Part shown: one piece after another, positions 54,903 through 64,000 of the stretch
Numbering within the stretch: the stretch's first letter is position 1
Layout of the letters: each line of letters starts with the position of its first letter
NCBI GenBank assembly: GCA_003971905.1
Contig: RSEE01000054.1
Coordinates: 248,001 to 312,000 of the forward strand
DNA length: 64,000 nt
Direction of reading: 5' to 3'
DNA from: Moniliella sp. 'wahieum'
Lineage: Eukaryota; Basidiomycota; Moniliellomycetes; Moniliellales; Moniliellaceae
Position numbers and translations under genes: made by a program
Notes under the pieces: generated by a model
Databases searched by the model: none
The model's input: only the letters and a program-made list of their open reading frames with translations
What the model was told of the DNA's origin: nothing

Positions 54903-56176
54903 AATATTCCTGCCAGCCAGGAAGGAATATTGCACGGAACAAACCAGAAGGTTCCGGACTTGGGCTACCGGCGCCACTACCAGTGTGGCGTCACAGTTAG
55001 GAAGACTTGGTGGGCTCGTCGGCCAGAGCGGCTTGAAGCTTTTGAAGCTTGATCGATGATGCGAGAGGCATCAGATGCAGGGCCTCTCACAGGATCACCA
55101 GAAGCGCTGTGAATATGTGAATGCCCCAGCCCCCGGCTGTAAGGGGAAAGGAATATTCTCGAGAGGGGAGAGATTAGAGCGGTCCTAGTCCCTCCGCGGA
55201 GGCGTTTTGTGGAAGAGCTATGGGCGGCCCGTGGCATCCCTCACCTGAGCGCCTCAGCTGAGGAGGCCCGTGGGCCTGACGCGCTGACGTGACGCGTGGC
55301 ATGCGACATGCGGCATGTCAATGTGACATGATACATGATGTATGATGCATGATGATGATGCATGATGAATGGAACTTGGAGCTTGGAGCTTGGTGCATGT
55401 GCATGGCGTGAGATCTGGTGAAATTCACACCGATGGAGGGGCTGCCGTGGGTAGCAAAGGCCAAGTAGTATGGCAGGTGACCGGTGGAATCGAGAATGGG
55501 CGGGAGACAGAGCTCGGGCCTGCTCGGCCTCTGGGCAAGGCCAACTAAGGACTGCGGCTGAGCGCCTGCTCAGTTTTAACGTTCAGCTTCGGATTTCAAA
55601 AGCTTCAGACTTCAGTTCAAGCCTATATGAGCAAGAGGGAGGCCTGACATGCTGACACGAGGCCTTGAGGCATCAACTTGAAGCTTGAGGCTCAAGGCGC
55701 TTAAGCTTAAGCCCGAGGGCCTCAGCCTGAGGATGGAGGGTGGACGCAGATGGCAGGTGGCAGGCGATGGCTGAGAATTTCGTGAGACAGGAAGAATGTG
55801 GGGTGGCGAGAGGCGAGAGGGGTGAAACAATGCTGCTAGACGGTAGACGTTAATTCTGGCTTTCAGAGTTGGGCGCCTGATCTCCATGGAGTGTCCAGGC
55901 AACACAGCTGCGCCCCCCGGCCTTCAGGTCTCCGGCCGCCTCAGCGCCTCAGCCGGAGATCTGAGATGGAGAGGCCGAACTAAAACGTAGAACTGCGGCG
56001 CGGTGCCCTCAGTGCTGCGCTGCGCGAGATCGCTGAGGGTCTGATCGATGATCTTACGCCCTGTCTTTCGGAAGCTTGAAGTTAGTATGTCACACGTTGG
56101 CGTGTCAATTGTTTCTCGCAGTCGGCCGCAGTCGCCAGCCGCGTCAGCGCCGCACCGGGGTAGCCGGCTTCGCACG

Positions 56177-56182
56177 TATATA
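56177..56182 (+). promoter_or_regulatory. TATA box of the sterol acyltransferase gene
   Basis: TATATA, followed by GCTTCGCG, lies 193-198 bases upstream of the ATG. A long C/T-rich leader lies between. The distance allows a long 5' UTR. Confidence 0.4.
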
Positions 56183-56374
56183 GCTTCGCGGTCGTTTCCT
56201 CGAAAGAGTGCGTTGGAGATAACAAGCCACCATCCTACTCGTCTCCTCTCTTCTTTCCTCCACCAGTCTCACCCTGCCTTGCTCCTGGCTAGCCCCAGAC
56301 TCCCGTCAGCTCGCGCTGTGGTGTCTTTTTGACCTCCACCCCCCCCCTCATCCACCACCACCATCACGTCAACC

Positions 56375-58701
56375 ATGTCCGCGCCCTCTACCCTCCCCTC
56401 GGTCACTGTGCGCGATGCCCAGGGACGGTCCGTCTTTGTCGGCCCTGCGGACGGTGCCGCCGTCTCCGCTATCCCTCCCGAGGTCCTCACCCCGAACGCT
56501 AGCGTCACCTTGTTGGCGTTGGCCGTGTCCAGCCCGTCACCGCCCCCCATGGCGGCATCCTTCTCCGCCCGCTTCCGCCCACTGCCCGCCGCAATAAACG
56601 TATACGCTCCATTGTCTCGTTTCGTCCCCGCAGCAGCCGCTTCGACCGCTTTAACACTGAATCGTCGGCGGACTCGTTTCGTGGCTTCTACACTCTCTTT
56701 TGGATCACCATGTTCCTTGCCATGCTCAACTCATTTTGGCGCACGTACCACCACACTGGCTCCATCCTCTCCCTCAGCTTTTTCAACCTCTTTAGCCGCG
56801 ATGCCAAAATGCTCGCGGTTTCAGACTTTGTCTTGATCGCCCACCTCTTCCTGGCCTTACCCCTCATCCAGTTGGCCACGCGCTACCGCATTCGCTACGC
56901 CAATGGCCTCGTATATCTTGTGTACTTTTGGCTCACCGGTATGCTTGCTGCAGTCATTCAGTGGAGTCGCCGGCGCGAGTGGCCTTGGGTTCAGAGTGGA
57001 TTTTTTGTCCTGCATACCATGGCCATGATGATGAAGCTCTACTCCTACCTTGACGTCAATGGGCACTTTGTGGATGATTACTGGAGCCTGCACGACAAGG
57101 AGGCCCAGCTAGCCCTGGAGGTGGAGCGAGTTGAGGGCGACGACGGAGAGAAGAGTGCACCATCACATGAGTCTGACAATGACTCTTCACATTCCTCTTC
57201 TACCAACAGCTTTATCTCTGACGCTCCCGATCGTGCTACCCGCGCCTGGCGCCGTGCCTGTTGTTCGTGCCCTTCACCAGGCAGAGGTGGTCGACGACAA
57301 TTTCGTCGGTGGTATTGTCAAATCTGATTGGTGCAAACAACAGCTTCAGCAAGGGATGTGCCGCGAAAGGTACGTGGCCAAAAACACGATTCCCTGGCAT
57401 TCTTCCATCAAGGTATCTGAAACAGAAGCGTGTGCGCCCCAAACCCACGACGCTCACGAGATCGGTGAGCGGAAAGAGCAGGCCGTTCATTCGAGAGCCA
57501 AGGAAGCCGTCGGCCAAGCACTTTCTATGGCGGGGATCTCCTCGGATTCCGACGCCGACAAGGAGAAAGATGCCACTGGCATCTCGGCGGTTTCCGACGC
57601 TGGCAAGGAGAAAGATACCACTGGCATTTCGGCAGGTCCCGAAGCTGGGAAGGAGAAAAATGTGTCATTCATCCCTGAACAGCCCACCATGCCTGCCGAT
57701 CGACGCACTGCACCATCACGGGTCCGCAGGGACGACCTCGTTTTTATTCGTGACCCCCATCCTCTCGCAACTCATCCAAATCCGAAGATTCGACAACTGG
57801 CGGAGGACATTGAAGTGCTGCGGGAAACCCTAGTGTCACGAGACCCCTACAACCGAATGCCGCCTTTGCAGTCCGAACCCTCAACGCCCAATATTGATGT
57901 TGCGGAGGATTTGACGCAACGACACTTCTTCCCCGAAAATTTGACCTTCTTCAACTTTTTGGACTATCTCTTGGTTCCCTCGTTGGTATACGAACTAGAG
58001 TACCCCCGAACCAATTCCATTCGCCCCGGATACCTTGTCGAAAAAGTTCTCGCCACTTTTGGTACCTTCTTCTGCATCTACATCATCACCACAACGTGGA
58101 TCTTACCAATCAGTCCCAATGGGCCCAACCAGACTTGGACGGAAGTCGTTGGTATTTTCCTCCAGCTTTCCATCCCCATGATGGCCTGCTATATCCTCAT
58201 CTTTTACATCATATTCGAGGCCATTCTTAACTTTTTCGCCGAGGCGACGAGGTACGTTCTGTGGCCAACTTACCTTCCCTCGTACAGTCACTGATTACGT
58301 CTTCTCTTTTTCCCTCTTTTATCAGGTTTGCCGACCGTGAGTTCTACAAGGATTGGTGGAACTCCAAGTCGATGGATGAATTTTCCCGGGACTGGAATCG
58401 GCCGGTGCACAGCTTCCTCCTCAAGCACGTGTATGCTTCGACTCTTTCCATCGGCGCCTCCAAACCAGTGGCGGTCTTCCTTACTTTTCTTCTCAGCTCC
58501 CTCATGCACGAGCTGGTGATGGCAATCGTGACGGGTAAACTGCGCGGGTACTTATTCCTGATGCAGATGGCACAGCTCCCGCTTATCGCTCTGGGGCAGA
58601 CCAAGTTTATCAAAGATTCGCCTGCCCGTGGCAACCTGCTCTTCTGGATTGGGCTCATGGTCGGCTTCCCGCTTCTCAACATCCTGTATCTTTCGTATTG
58701 A
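56375..58701 (+). CDS. ARE2: sterol O-acyltransferase (ARE/ACAT, MBOAT family)
   Basis: ER enzymes of this family esterify sterols with fatty acyl-CoA. The start at 56375 gives MSAPSTLPSVTVRDAQGRSV. After one slip the frame reads RFNTESSADSFRGFYTLFW, then TMFLAMLNSFWRTYHHTGSI and a series of membrane helices. A long hydrophilic loop follows with a 15-residue repeat (57547-57660). The core then shows NLTFFNFLDYLLVPSLVYEL and VLATFGTFFCIYIITTTWIL. A 74-nt intron (58252-58325) precedes RFADREFYKDWWNSKSMDEF, the FYxDWWN signature. The active-site His is in FLLSSLMHELVMAIVTG. The end is GFPLLNILYLSY. Two frameshifts lie in the N-terminal half. FYxDWWN and the length favour sterol acyltransferase over DGAT1. 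ARE1 versus ARE2 is not distinguished. Confidence 0.92.
57547..57660 (+). repeat. 45-bp in-frame repeat within the ARE gene
   Basis: Two full copies and one partial copy encode SDADKEKDATGISAV, SDAGKEKDTTGISAG and PEAGKEKN. The repeat sits in the hydrophilic loop before the catalytic core and keeps the reading frame. Confidence 0.85.
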
Positions 58702-59079
58702 CCTACCCCCCCCCGGTCCCCTCACACACACACTGCTTTGCTCTCCGCCTCTCTCGGCTCCGCTCCATTCGTAACGTTGGTTATCTATCTTGTACGATAC
58801 TATCTGTTCATCCGCTGTCGTGATGTTGCCCTCATTATGTGTTAGGGGCACCTCTCCTGCTCACATATTTTATGTCCGACCTGTTGTCATTTTCTGTGCT
58901 TCCTCTCCAAAACTTCCCAGATACGCACTTGGGTACCATCAGTACATCAGTACCCTGTCCGATTACGATCTTGGATTGGCCGTTGTTGGTCTCAAAAAAA
59001 GTCGCTCGGTACACGTTTTGCCAGTGGATGTAGTCACTACCAAGCCGTCCTACCACTAGTAGGCGGTCAGCATCAGCGC

Positions 59080-59092
59080 GTTCAAGTTGAAC
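59080..59092. promoter_or_regulatory. palindromic word GTTCAAGTTGAAC, copy 3
   Basis: Identical to copies at 6258-6270 and 31614-31626, followed here by GTTGTTGA. It lies about 370 bases upstream of the likely DUF218 start. Confidence 0.45.
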
Positions 59093-59193
59093 GTTGTTGA
59101 CCTTAACTTGAGGAGCGAGCCACAGCGCATGCCTATTAGGTAAGGCATGCTCCACCCCACAGGTATGTATATTGTGGGGTAGTTAGTAGTAGG

Positions 59194-59200
59194 TATATAT
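59194..59200 (+). promoter_or_regulatory. TATA-like element of the DUF218 gene
   Basis: TATATAT lies about 260 bases upstream of the preferred ATG; if the upstream ATG at 59227 is used it would be too close. It weakly supports the later start. Confidence 0.3.
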
Positions 59201-59459
59201 GTCCGGCCGGTGTAAGTCGGCCTCGGGTGCCTCTGTTTGCTCCTTCAGCTTGCGGTTCAGCCCGAACGGTGAACTTGAACGAACGCTTGACCTCCACGCT
59301 CCCCAGGGCAGCAGACACGGCGCCAGGCCCTCTGCCACCGTCCGACTCTTCGCCGACATCGAGACGGGGGGGCGAGAATGTTGCCCCACGAGCGAGAGCG
59401 GCCGCGGCCGCACGTTGCTGCTGCTGCCCGCAAGGCCACCGCTCCAACCCACCGCACCA

Positions 59460-60834
59460 ATGCCAGTGCACGCTACTCCACCTCCAGCATCCCTTCCCCC
59501 TCCAATTGGCCACCCGTCTCGCGTCGCCCAGTCGCGTGACCAACCTGGGCCTCGGCCTCCTTGTCTCGTTTGTTTGTCTGTCTCTGTTGCTCAACCTCTT
59601 GCAATGGTCCCGCCCTCTCTCGACGCCGCCCCCTCCCCTACCCTCCCCCTCCCAAAAGTTCCCACCGCCGAGCAGATCGCAGACTGGGCCAACTCCTTTG
59701 TGCCTCCTCCCCAGACTGGGGTGAAGGCCTCGACCACCTGGTCGTGGTTATCGGTCATGCGATCTGGACCGGTACCTCCTTCGATGGTCGCCAGGACGAG
59801 GACAATTGGGTCCTGGAGGAGGACCAAAAGGGTGATTCGGTGCGCACGTTTTGGAACCATACCCAACGAGGCATTGAGATTGCCAATGGTGACCCCTCTG
59901 CACTTTTGGTCTTTAGTGGAGGGCAGACCTGTCCCCACTCACTTGCAACCGAGGCGGAGAGTTACTTTCAGCTGGCGCTGCAGAGTAATATGAATCTTCC
60001 TGTCCTCCCTGGTGCGGAGGTGGTGCTGCTGACCACAGGGAAGCATGGGGCCGAAATTGCCCATTTGGGCGGATACAGATGAGGATGTGTGGGCGAAAAT
60101 GCGGCTGGTGCGAATGCTGCGGCTGCGATGCCTGCCCCCTCCCCCTTGGTGGCGACAAAGCCCATGCCCCTTCGACCGTCCTCAAGGCGGGCTCGGGGGC
60201 TGGGTTAGATTTACTTCGGATGACGACGGAGACGTATGCACTGGATAGTTTCCAAAACTTGCTATTCTCTCTCGCCCGCTTCCGCGAGTTTACCGGTCGG
60301 TATCCAGAGCGTGTCACGATCGTTGGTTACGAGTTGAGAAAAGAGCGGTTTCAGAATTTACACGCCAAGGCTGTGCGATGGCCGACTCAAGAACTGTACC
60401 ACAACAAGCGGCGTTTTACCTACATTGGCATTGATGACGCCGGCGACACGAGCAAACAGGACCTTCCGAACAAGAAGAACGAGTATTCCCTTTATAGTAA
60501 GGACATGTACGGGTGTCATGGTCAACTTTTGGTGCGTTATACTGCTCGATTCTAGCGATTTGAAAACTGATCCTCTTTTGCCTTGGTTGAACAGCAAAAG
60601 CGCCAGAACCGTAACCCAACACGCCGGTTTCCCCCTTACATGCTCTCGGCGCCCGAAATGGCGGGTCTGTTACAGTGGTGTCCGGAAGACGAAATTGGGC
60701 TGCAGGGGATCTACAACAACGACTTGCCTTGGGACCGAAAGTGGGACGAAACATGGTCCATCAAGGGTAGCATTGGAAAGGCCCGCCACTCTGGGAAGAA
60801 TTCAAAGGTGTCCTTGAGTCGGGAACGCGACTAA
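59460..60834 (+). CDS. membrane-anchored DUF218 (YdcF/SanA-like) protein
   Basis: The preferred start at 59460 gives MPVHATPPPASLPPPIGHPS. After one slip a hydrophobic anchor reads VTNLGLGLLVSFVCLSLLLN. Then come PTAEQIADWANSFVPPPQT and, after another slip, the domain: DHLVVVIGHAIWTG, LLVFSGGQTCPHSLATEAES, TYALDSFQNLLFSLARFREF and RYPERVTIVGYELRKERFQN. A 63-nt intron (60532-60594) follows MYGCHGQLL, and the last exon reads RRFPPYMLSAPEMAGLLQWC and PWDRKWDETWSIKG. The GGQT-type loop and Glu/Asp-rich region are typical of DUF218, whose biochemical role is unclear. At least four frameshifts occur. The start is uncertain. Confidence 0.82.
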
Positions 60835-61240
60835 TCTATATTTACCTTGGTCTGTGCCAAGGGTTCCCCTCGTTATTGCCCTGGATCCATCTGGTTCCCT
60901 ACCTACACAAATATGACCTAGCGGTGCAGAAATAATATAATAAGGGGAGTGCACTTCAGTGGCGATGGTGAATAGGAGGAGGAAGAACTACTGATATGCA
61001 CACAGAACCTACATGAATGCGGGACGCAAAAGAGAAGGTCGAATGATGGCAATCTAGTAGTATATCTCATAGTTCTCTATGGCCAAAGGTATACTGAGAA
61101 GTAAGTTAGCGGTGACGGAGGTGAAGGAGGGGCATTGCGTTGGATGCCGGACAAGTTCCAGGGCATACTCACTGACAGCGAGATCAAAAGTCTTACCCCG
61201 ACCAACCCGAGATGGCGATTAGTCCGTCCAAAAGGGGCAT
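60835..61240. other. intergenic region
   Basis: No gene is supported. The stretch is A/G-rich, with several in-frame stops in all plus-strand frames. Confidence 0.5.
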
Positions 61241-61524
61241 GTCCCGGAACGTCAGGCTTCTTTCTACGTCTCTGGCAAAGCGTCAATTCAGGTCCAAGCG
61301 CTGGATGACCTAATCGAGTGCGCGACCCGAGCCGAGTTGTATTTGTTGTCGCTAGACATCCTCCAGGGCCGCAACCATTCACTTGCCTCGCCATGGCCAA
61401 CTCCCAGCTTCCAGTCCCGGGCGCACATCAATAACAGCAACTATAACAACTACGAGCCGATAGACCTAGATGGAGCGGAGGTCCGTCCCGTGAGACGCAG
61501 GTTCCGGCTCAGTGATGACGAGTA
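61241..61524 (+). pseudogene. gag-like fragment, possible LTR-retrotransposon remnant
   Basis: A plus-strand frame without an ATG reads ASFYVSGKASIQVQALDDLI, ECATRAELYLLSLDIL, and later NSNYNNYEPIDLDGAEVRPV before a TAG. The layout (helical segment, then an Asn/Gln-rich linker and an acidic DLDGAE stretch) resembles the end of the capsid region of Ty3/gypsy Gag proteins. No zinc knuckle, protease or polymerase follows in frame. The downstream 450 bases carry short fragments in several frames but no recognisable motif. It could instead be an exon of an unrelated gene. Confidence is low. Confidence 0.3.
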
Positions 61525-62160
61525 GGGCGATCGAACATTCTCAGCCCCGAGTTCTTCGTTACGTCGATTCCGCGCTACGCAGCGGTCTTGCGTACCGACT
61601 TCCTGGACGCCGATGAGGTGTCATTTCCTTTACTCGAGATGGTTCAGCCGAGCTTAGCTTTAAGGGCCATGCCCCCCGATCGAGTTTTGTGGTATCCTGG
61701 ACATACGTCTAGTCTCGGCTCCTCGTTTCAATCACGAGCTTCAACAAAATGATCTTCTCATCGTCGGGCAAGTGTGGGTTGCGAGGTGGTGGCTACGTCC
61801 TCAGGAGAGATTCGAGTTGCTCGAGAGATAAGACCGAAACTGTGATGAAGGCGAAAACCAAGACCTATTGCCCGAGGGTGAGGAGATCGAGGCCATACGA
61901 GAGCTCAATGGGTACGAATAGGCCACCGTGACGCGAGCCGAAGAGGGCTGTGCGCACCGCAGGGATATTAGATGCGCGATGGGTTAATCCAGCCAGTCTC
62001 TCATTTTAAACGCCCGCAAAGACCTTCGGGAGTCTTGCAACCCCGCGGGGTCGCGAGCAGCACACACTGCCCTCATGCCTAACCCCCATCCTCCGCTGTA
62101 TGTGAGACACAGGCTAAAACAGGATACTTGGGTTTTTGGGCTGGATGCATGATATATGCT
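61525..62160. other. unassigned region
   Basis: Short plus-strand frames such as EFFVTSIPRYAAVLRTDFLD (about 61555-61620) suggest former coding sequence, but stops interrupt every frame within about 70 codons. No domain is seen. Confidence 0.3.
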
Positions 62161-63188
62161 TTTCTACCTGTGACGGGCTCCTTGCCGGATCGGACCCCGA
62201 GCACTCTGGCGAGCTCCCCCCTGCCGCTTCCGCCTCCGACGATGTGGCTGCCCTGGTCGATGACTAGGAGGGTACCAGCGAGCATGATCACCCCAGCTAC
62301 AACAACAAGCAGCTTGTTTCTTTTTGGCCCGTGCGGTTCATCCTCGGTGAGTCCAACAAAAGGCTCAGCACCTCTATACAGCGGAGGCTGTGGCCCAGGC
62401 GTTTCAACAGCAGGTGATGATCTGCACTCTGCTTCGACCGCTTCCCTCTATCCCCTCGCATCTGTCCCATTTGCCCGAACTCGCCATCATGAGCCCCAAT
62501 GCGTCCTCGGCCATATGCCACAGTCGAACACACTGAGACCGATGTGTATCCCGGGGTATGTTGACTATTCTTCTCTGGTCCTTCTGTGACATTTTGGTCG
62601 TTAGACAAGAAAACTGACCTGTTTCCCTTCCCCTCCGCACAGATTCATGACACGGACGGGGGAGATGTCAGTGCCACGCCACGTCACACCTTTGGCATCT
62701 GCGACGACTGAGGCCGGGGTCGAGTCGACCGAATCGACTCCGTGCCCTGTGGTACCACCGGGACTCCTTCCACATTACCACCACCGCAGCCGCAGGTTCT
62801 TTTCCCGCCCCCGACTCCGACCGGCTTTTCGTTCTCTGACGAGGATGATGGAGAGGACCAGGGGACTCGTACCTCCCCCGTTCCAACAACACGCTGCACA
62901 CACAACCGCTCCCCATACCTGAACCCAAGTGGAAGGCGAAGTTCAAGACTACCTTGTGCCGCGAGCAGGTGAAGGTGCTCGGGGAAGGCTTTCTTTTCCA
63001 GCCACGGAGACCCAACAGGAACATAATCAGAGGGCCCGGGCACAGCGGAAGCGTACCGCCAAGTTCAATATGCTGACCTTGAGGCGCTCCTCGATCGGTT
63101 TGAACAACATCCCCAAAACAATTTGGAGCTAAAGAGTGGACGACAACTCATCCTCTTCGTCCTATTCGTTCTCCCTATTCTCCTCTGA
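62161..63188 (+). CDS. hypothetical protein, one intron, possible C-terminal membrane segment
   Basis: A broken plus-strand gene is suggested by an 84-nt intron from GTATGT (about 62559) to CGCACAG (about 62642). Upstream, one frame reads EGTSEHDHPSYNNKQLVSFW and, nearer the donor, VEHTETDVYPG. Downstream come IHDTDGGDVSATPRHTFG, then the acidic GFSFSDEDDGEDQGTRTS. After a slip the frame reads PKWKAKFKTTLCREQVKVLG and TAEAYRQVQYADLEALLDRF. It ends QLILFVLFVLPILL, a short hydrophobic tail just before a TGA. The middle resembles a disordered acidic linker. No family is recognised, the start is unknown, and an in-frame TAG near 62265 needs another frameshift or intron. Confidence 0.4.
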
Positions 63189-64000
63189 ATCTGCAGAGGA
63201 GTGGGATGGGGATAAGTGCGGAATACTCGGAGCCCAATGAGTTGGGGGTGCAGGACCTGATCAACATGGGGGCGCCATGGTTTGACGCACTTCTGCCGTC
63301 CGCGACGCATCCATCCTGAAAAAGGTCACACCGATTAACATGTTCTTTGAGGTATATGGCCAACATGTTTTCGCTCTCTTCCTTCTCAACCAATGGCATC
63401 TGGCGACGGTCAATCTCCACTCAATAATTAATCACCACCGCCATACAATAACCACGGTTACCGGTTAGGATGCATTTTAGCGATTTTCTCGATTATCGAT
63501 CCTCGATTACTGAAGAGAGCCTCATGGCCCAGTCATCTTGGCCTCCAGTTTACTCTCCTCCATCCACATCACAGGGTATCTTGGTATGAGTTCTCATACT
63601 TTCTACCAGCTTTTTCCGCCTTACTGAGGCACTCATTGACGAACCCAGAATCCCAATGTCATACGCAAAATTGATCCGCCGTGCATCTTTATATATTAGT
63701 CACCCCGCGTGTCTTCCCCGAGCGGCTTCTGTTGGACCGAATTCGCCTTTCAGCCACATCGCTTCAGGCAAGTTGTGCTCTGATTCTGGGATGGTCTCCA
63801 GGACGGGTAGTCTTCGTAGAGGTCCTCTCATTTTTCGCTCGCAAGTCGGGAGGTCTTCAGTATGATCGGGTTTGTCAATTGTATGGTTGGGTTCTCGTCG
63901 CTCCGTGACGGGCGCGTGGCCGATTGACAGGGATGTAGTAAACCTTACCGGCCTTACCAGCCGTACCGGCCACCCTGTTCTCCCCTTTTTTGCCTCGTGA
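63189..64000. other. right end of window, no supported gene
   Basis: An open plus-strand frame (63681-63908) has hydrophobic stretches such as SLQASCALILGWSPGRVVFV, but no start context or domain. The last 60 bases repeat CCTTACCGGCCTTACCAGCC-like words. A gene could continue beyond the window. Confidence 0.4.

Larger units (their letters stand above)
52993..56374. other. gene-free, repeat-rich region
   Basis: About 3.4 kb with no supported gene. It holds an inverted modular repeat (53894-54372) with a third partial module at 53321-53355, the second copy of the dispersed repeat (54820-54902), and dense short words at 55030-55740: CTTGAAGCTT, ATGCATGATG, CCTCAGCCTGAGG and GCTTAAGCTTAAGC. The final 200 bases are the promoter of the sterol acyltransferase gene. 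Confidence 0.6.
58702..59459. other. intergenic region upstream of the DUF218 gene
   Basis: The 758 bases hold the ARE 3' flank, the third palindromic word (59080-59092) and a TATA-like stretch (59194-59200). A plus-strand frame from 59227 stays open into the DUF218 gene but gives an Ala/Arg-rich leader with no domain. Confidence 0.5.

Noticed and set aside
1-64000. CRISPR array, bacterial operon or phage module
   Set aside because: No regularly spaced repeats; introns and eukaryotic gene content exclude a prokaryotic origin.
1-64000. Secondary-metabolite cluster around the P450
   Set aside because: No synthase, terpene cyclase, transporter or pathway regulator flanks it; neighbours are an unrelated hydrolase and a coiled-coil protein.

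Overview
The window looks like nuclear DNA of a filamentous or yeast-like fungus, most probably a basidiomycete and possibly a smut relative; that placement is inferred from gene content and style, not from a tree. Evidence: fungal-only or fungal-type proteins (PET127, an RSC1/2-type bromodomain-BAH protein, a SAL1-type EF-hand mitochondrial carrier, HIS5 and LEU2), GT-AG introns of mostly 56-105 nt with CTAAC/CTAAT branch sites, GC-rich exons, and one intron-bearing tRNA.

Layout: 1-7.2 kb is mostly gene-poor and repeat-rich with one proline/serine-rich hypothetical gene (2.8-4.2 kb, minus). From 7.2 to 31 kb is a dense housekeeping block: KGD2 (-), LEU2 (+), a SAL1-like carrier (+), YOP1 (-), ERD2 (-), an RSC1-like gene (-), HIS5 (-), VMA6 (+), PET127 (-), a rhodanese-methyltransferase fusion (+) and a G-protein alpha subunit (-). 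A tRNA-Met(CAU) lies at 33.8 kb. From 34.5 to 51 kb are a long Pmp3-family protein (-), a large paladin/PTP-like-phytase repeat protein (-), an alpha/beta hydrolase (+), a cytochrome P450 (+) and a small coiled-coil protein (+). A Ser/Pro-rich hypothetical gene (-) follows at 50.9-53 kb. The stretch 53-56.3 kb is gene-free and holds an inverted modular repeat. Then come a sterol O-acyltransferase (+), a DUF218 membrane-anchored protein (+), and at 61-63.2 kb a gag-like fragment and an unassigned spliced gene.

Functionally, the window mixes mitochondrial metabolism (2-oxoglutarate dehydrogenase E2, carrier, mitochondrial RNA processing), amino-acid synthesis (leucine, histidine), ER/secretory functions (YOP1 and ERD2 side by side on one strand, sterol esterification, P450), vacuolar acidification, chromatin remodelling and signalling. 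Nothing suggests one pathway cluster.

Two points affect every gene model. First, nearly every conserved gene is interrupted by frameshifts although its codons, splice sites and domains are otherwise intact. Each break examined closely can be explained by one missing base, usually from a short homopolymer, so they are much more likely assembly errors than pseudogenes. Gene coordinates below therefore span several reading frames. Second, the intergenic DNA reuses a small set of short, often palindromic words and dispersed repeats. The best candidates for real novelty are the tandem lipoyl domains of KGD2, the multi-P-loop paladin-like protein, the initiator-like tRNA-Met with an intron, the altered switch I of the G-alpha, and the inverted modular repeat near 54 kb.
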